Of a stretch of 64,000 bases of DNA, positions 63,642 to 64,000 are shown one piece after another. Position numbers and translations under genes: made by a program. Numbering within the stretch: position 1 is the first letter of the stretch; each line of letters starts with the position of its first letter. The DNA comes from Streptomyces sp. NRRL F-5126 (GTDB lineage: Bacteria > Actinomycetota > Actinomycetes > Streptomycetales > Streptomycetaceae): assembly GCF_000721265.1 (NCBI RefSeq), contig NZ_JOFZ01000006.1, positions 558,001-622,000 on the forward strand. Reading direction: 5' to 3'. The notes under the pieces were generated by a model. It worked only from the letters and a program-made list of their open reading frames with translations. It did no database searches and was not told the origin of the DNA.

Positions 63642-64000
63642 CTACTTGGCGGCGGCGTTCGCCGTGTCGACCAGGGTCTGCTTGGAGACCGCGCCGACGT
63701 AGACGGTGCCCTTGTCCGTCATGAGGGCGTTGATCAGGCGGGTGTGGAACACCGTGCCGGAACCGAACTTCCCGCTGACCTTGTCACCCAGCGAGTTGAC
63801 GAACGACTGCGCGTTCCCCGGCATCTTGCTCGTGTCGCCCTTGGCGCCCTTGTCCACGGCACCGGCGGGCCCGGCGAGGCGGAGTACCGACGTCCACCCC
63901 TTGCCGATGACCTTCGCGTCGGAGAGCGCGGCCTCGGCCTGTGACCGGCCCTGCCGCTGCTCCTGGCGCGACGGCTTCGCGGCGTGCTGCTGGGCGTGCT
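63642..64000 (-). CDS. LolA-like lipoprotein-carrier family protein, C-terminal part
   Basis: The last 118 or so codons of a gene entering from beyond 64000. The visible part (ALSDAKVIGKGWTSVLRLAG, AQSFVNSLGDKVSGKFGSGT, VFHTRLINALMTDKGTVYVG, AVSKQTLVDTANAAAK) fits the end of the actinobacterial LolA-like (DUF2092) sheet, with a charged Gln/Ala/Arg insert before it. In Streptomyces, as I recall, such genes lie next to ABC-2 exporter genes, as here, which suggests a lipid or lipoprotein export role. Lipobox and start lie outside the window. Confidence 0.7.
   Translation of the reverse strand, partial: HAQQHAAKPSRQEQRQGRSQAEAALSDAKVIGKGWTSVLRLAGPAGAVDKGAKGDTSKMPGNAQSFVNSLGDKVSGKFGSGTVFHTRLINALMTDKGTVYVGAVSKQTLVDTANAAAK

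Overview
The window looks like a chromosomal core segment of a Streptomyces or very close relative. The evidence is uniformly high GC with strong third-position bias, GTG and TTG starts, proteins that read as typical Streptomyces orthologues (RpoB of 1161 residues from a TTG start, EF-Tu of 397, rpsL from GTG), and a gene order that I recall, without being able to check, as that of the S. coelicolor SCO4590-SCO4662 region, here inverted. There is no insertion sequence, phage, CRISPR array or plasmid module.

Region by region. 1-5.5 kb is accessory: the start of an unidentified gene, a TetR regulator with two similar operator-like palindromes, a metallophosphatase, an aldo/keto reductase facing a LuxR-type regulator, and a MarR regulator divergent from a [3Fe-4S] ferredoxin plus CYP105-like P450. 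5.6-25.3 kb is the transcription/translation block on the minus strand: tRNA-Trp, secE, nusG, rplK, rplA, two paralogous lipoproteins, rplJ, rplL, rpoB, rpoC, rpsL, rpsG, fusA, tuf. 25.7-31.6 kb holds an aspartate aminotransferase, an adenosine-deaminase-like enzyme, murB, a decayed MFS transporter end in a repeat-bearing gap, a hadA/hadB-like dehydratase pair, rpmG (only 54 codons), tRNA-Met and tRNA-Thr. The order tRNA-Thr, tRNA-Met, rpmG, hadA, hadB, then (with genes between) tRNA-Trp, secE, nusG, rplK, rplA resembles the mycobacterial order.

31.9-41.4 kb is mixed: an amidohydrolase missing several metal or catalytic residues, an atypical SDR, a secreted GH64-like protein with a LacI-type operator upstream, an unknown membrane-anchored protein, tRNA-Tyr, yajQ, a coupled ogt-alkB alkylation-repair pair, small membrane proteins, htpX, and an SDR/TetR pair. 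41.5-51.7 kb is a ten-gene complex I-like operon (nuoA, B, C, H, I, J, K, L, M, N) without nuoD, E, F or G, with stop/start overlaps at nearly every junction. 51.9-55.5 kb holds two paralogous sensor kinases and one NarL-type response regulator; 55.8-58.9 kb a two-subunit 2-oxoacid:ferredoxin oxidoreductase. A ferredoxin-reducing enzyme next to a complex I lacking its NADH module suggests, as inference only, a ferredoxin-linked respiratory route.

59-64 kb carries a TauD-like dioxygenase preceded by a cysteine-rich 47-codon leader reading frame and a terminator-like hairpin (a candidate attenuator), a RarD/EamA permease, an ABC exporter pair, and the C-terminal end of a LolA-like protein running off the window.
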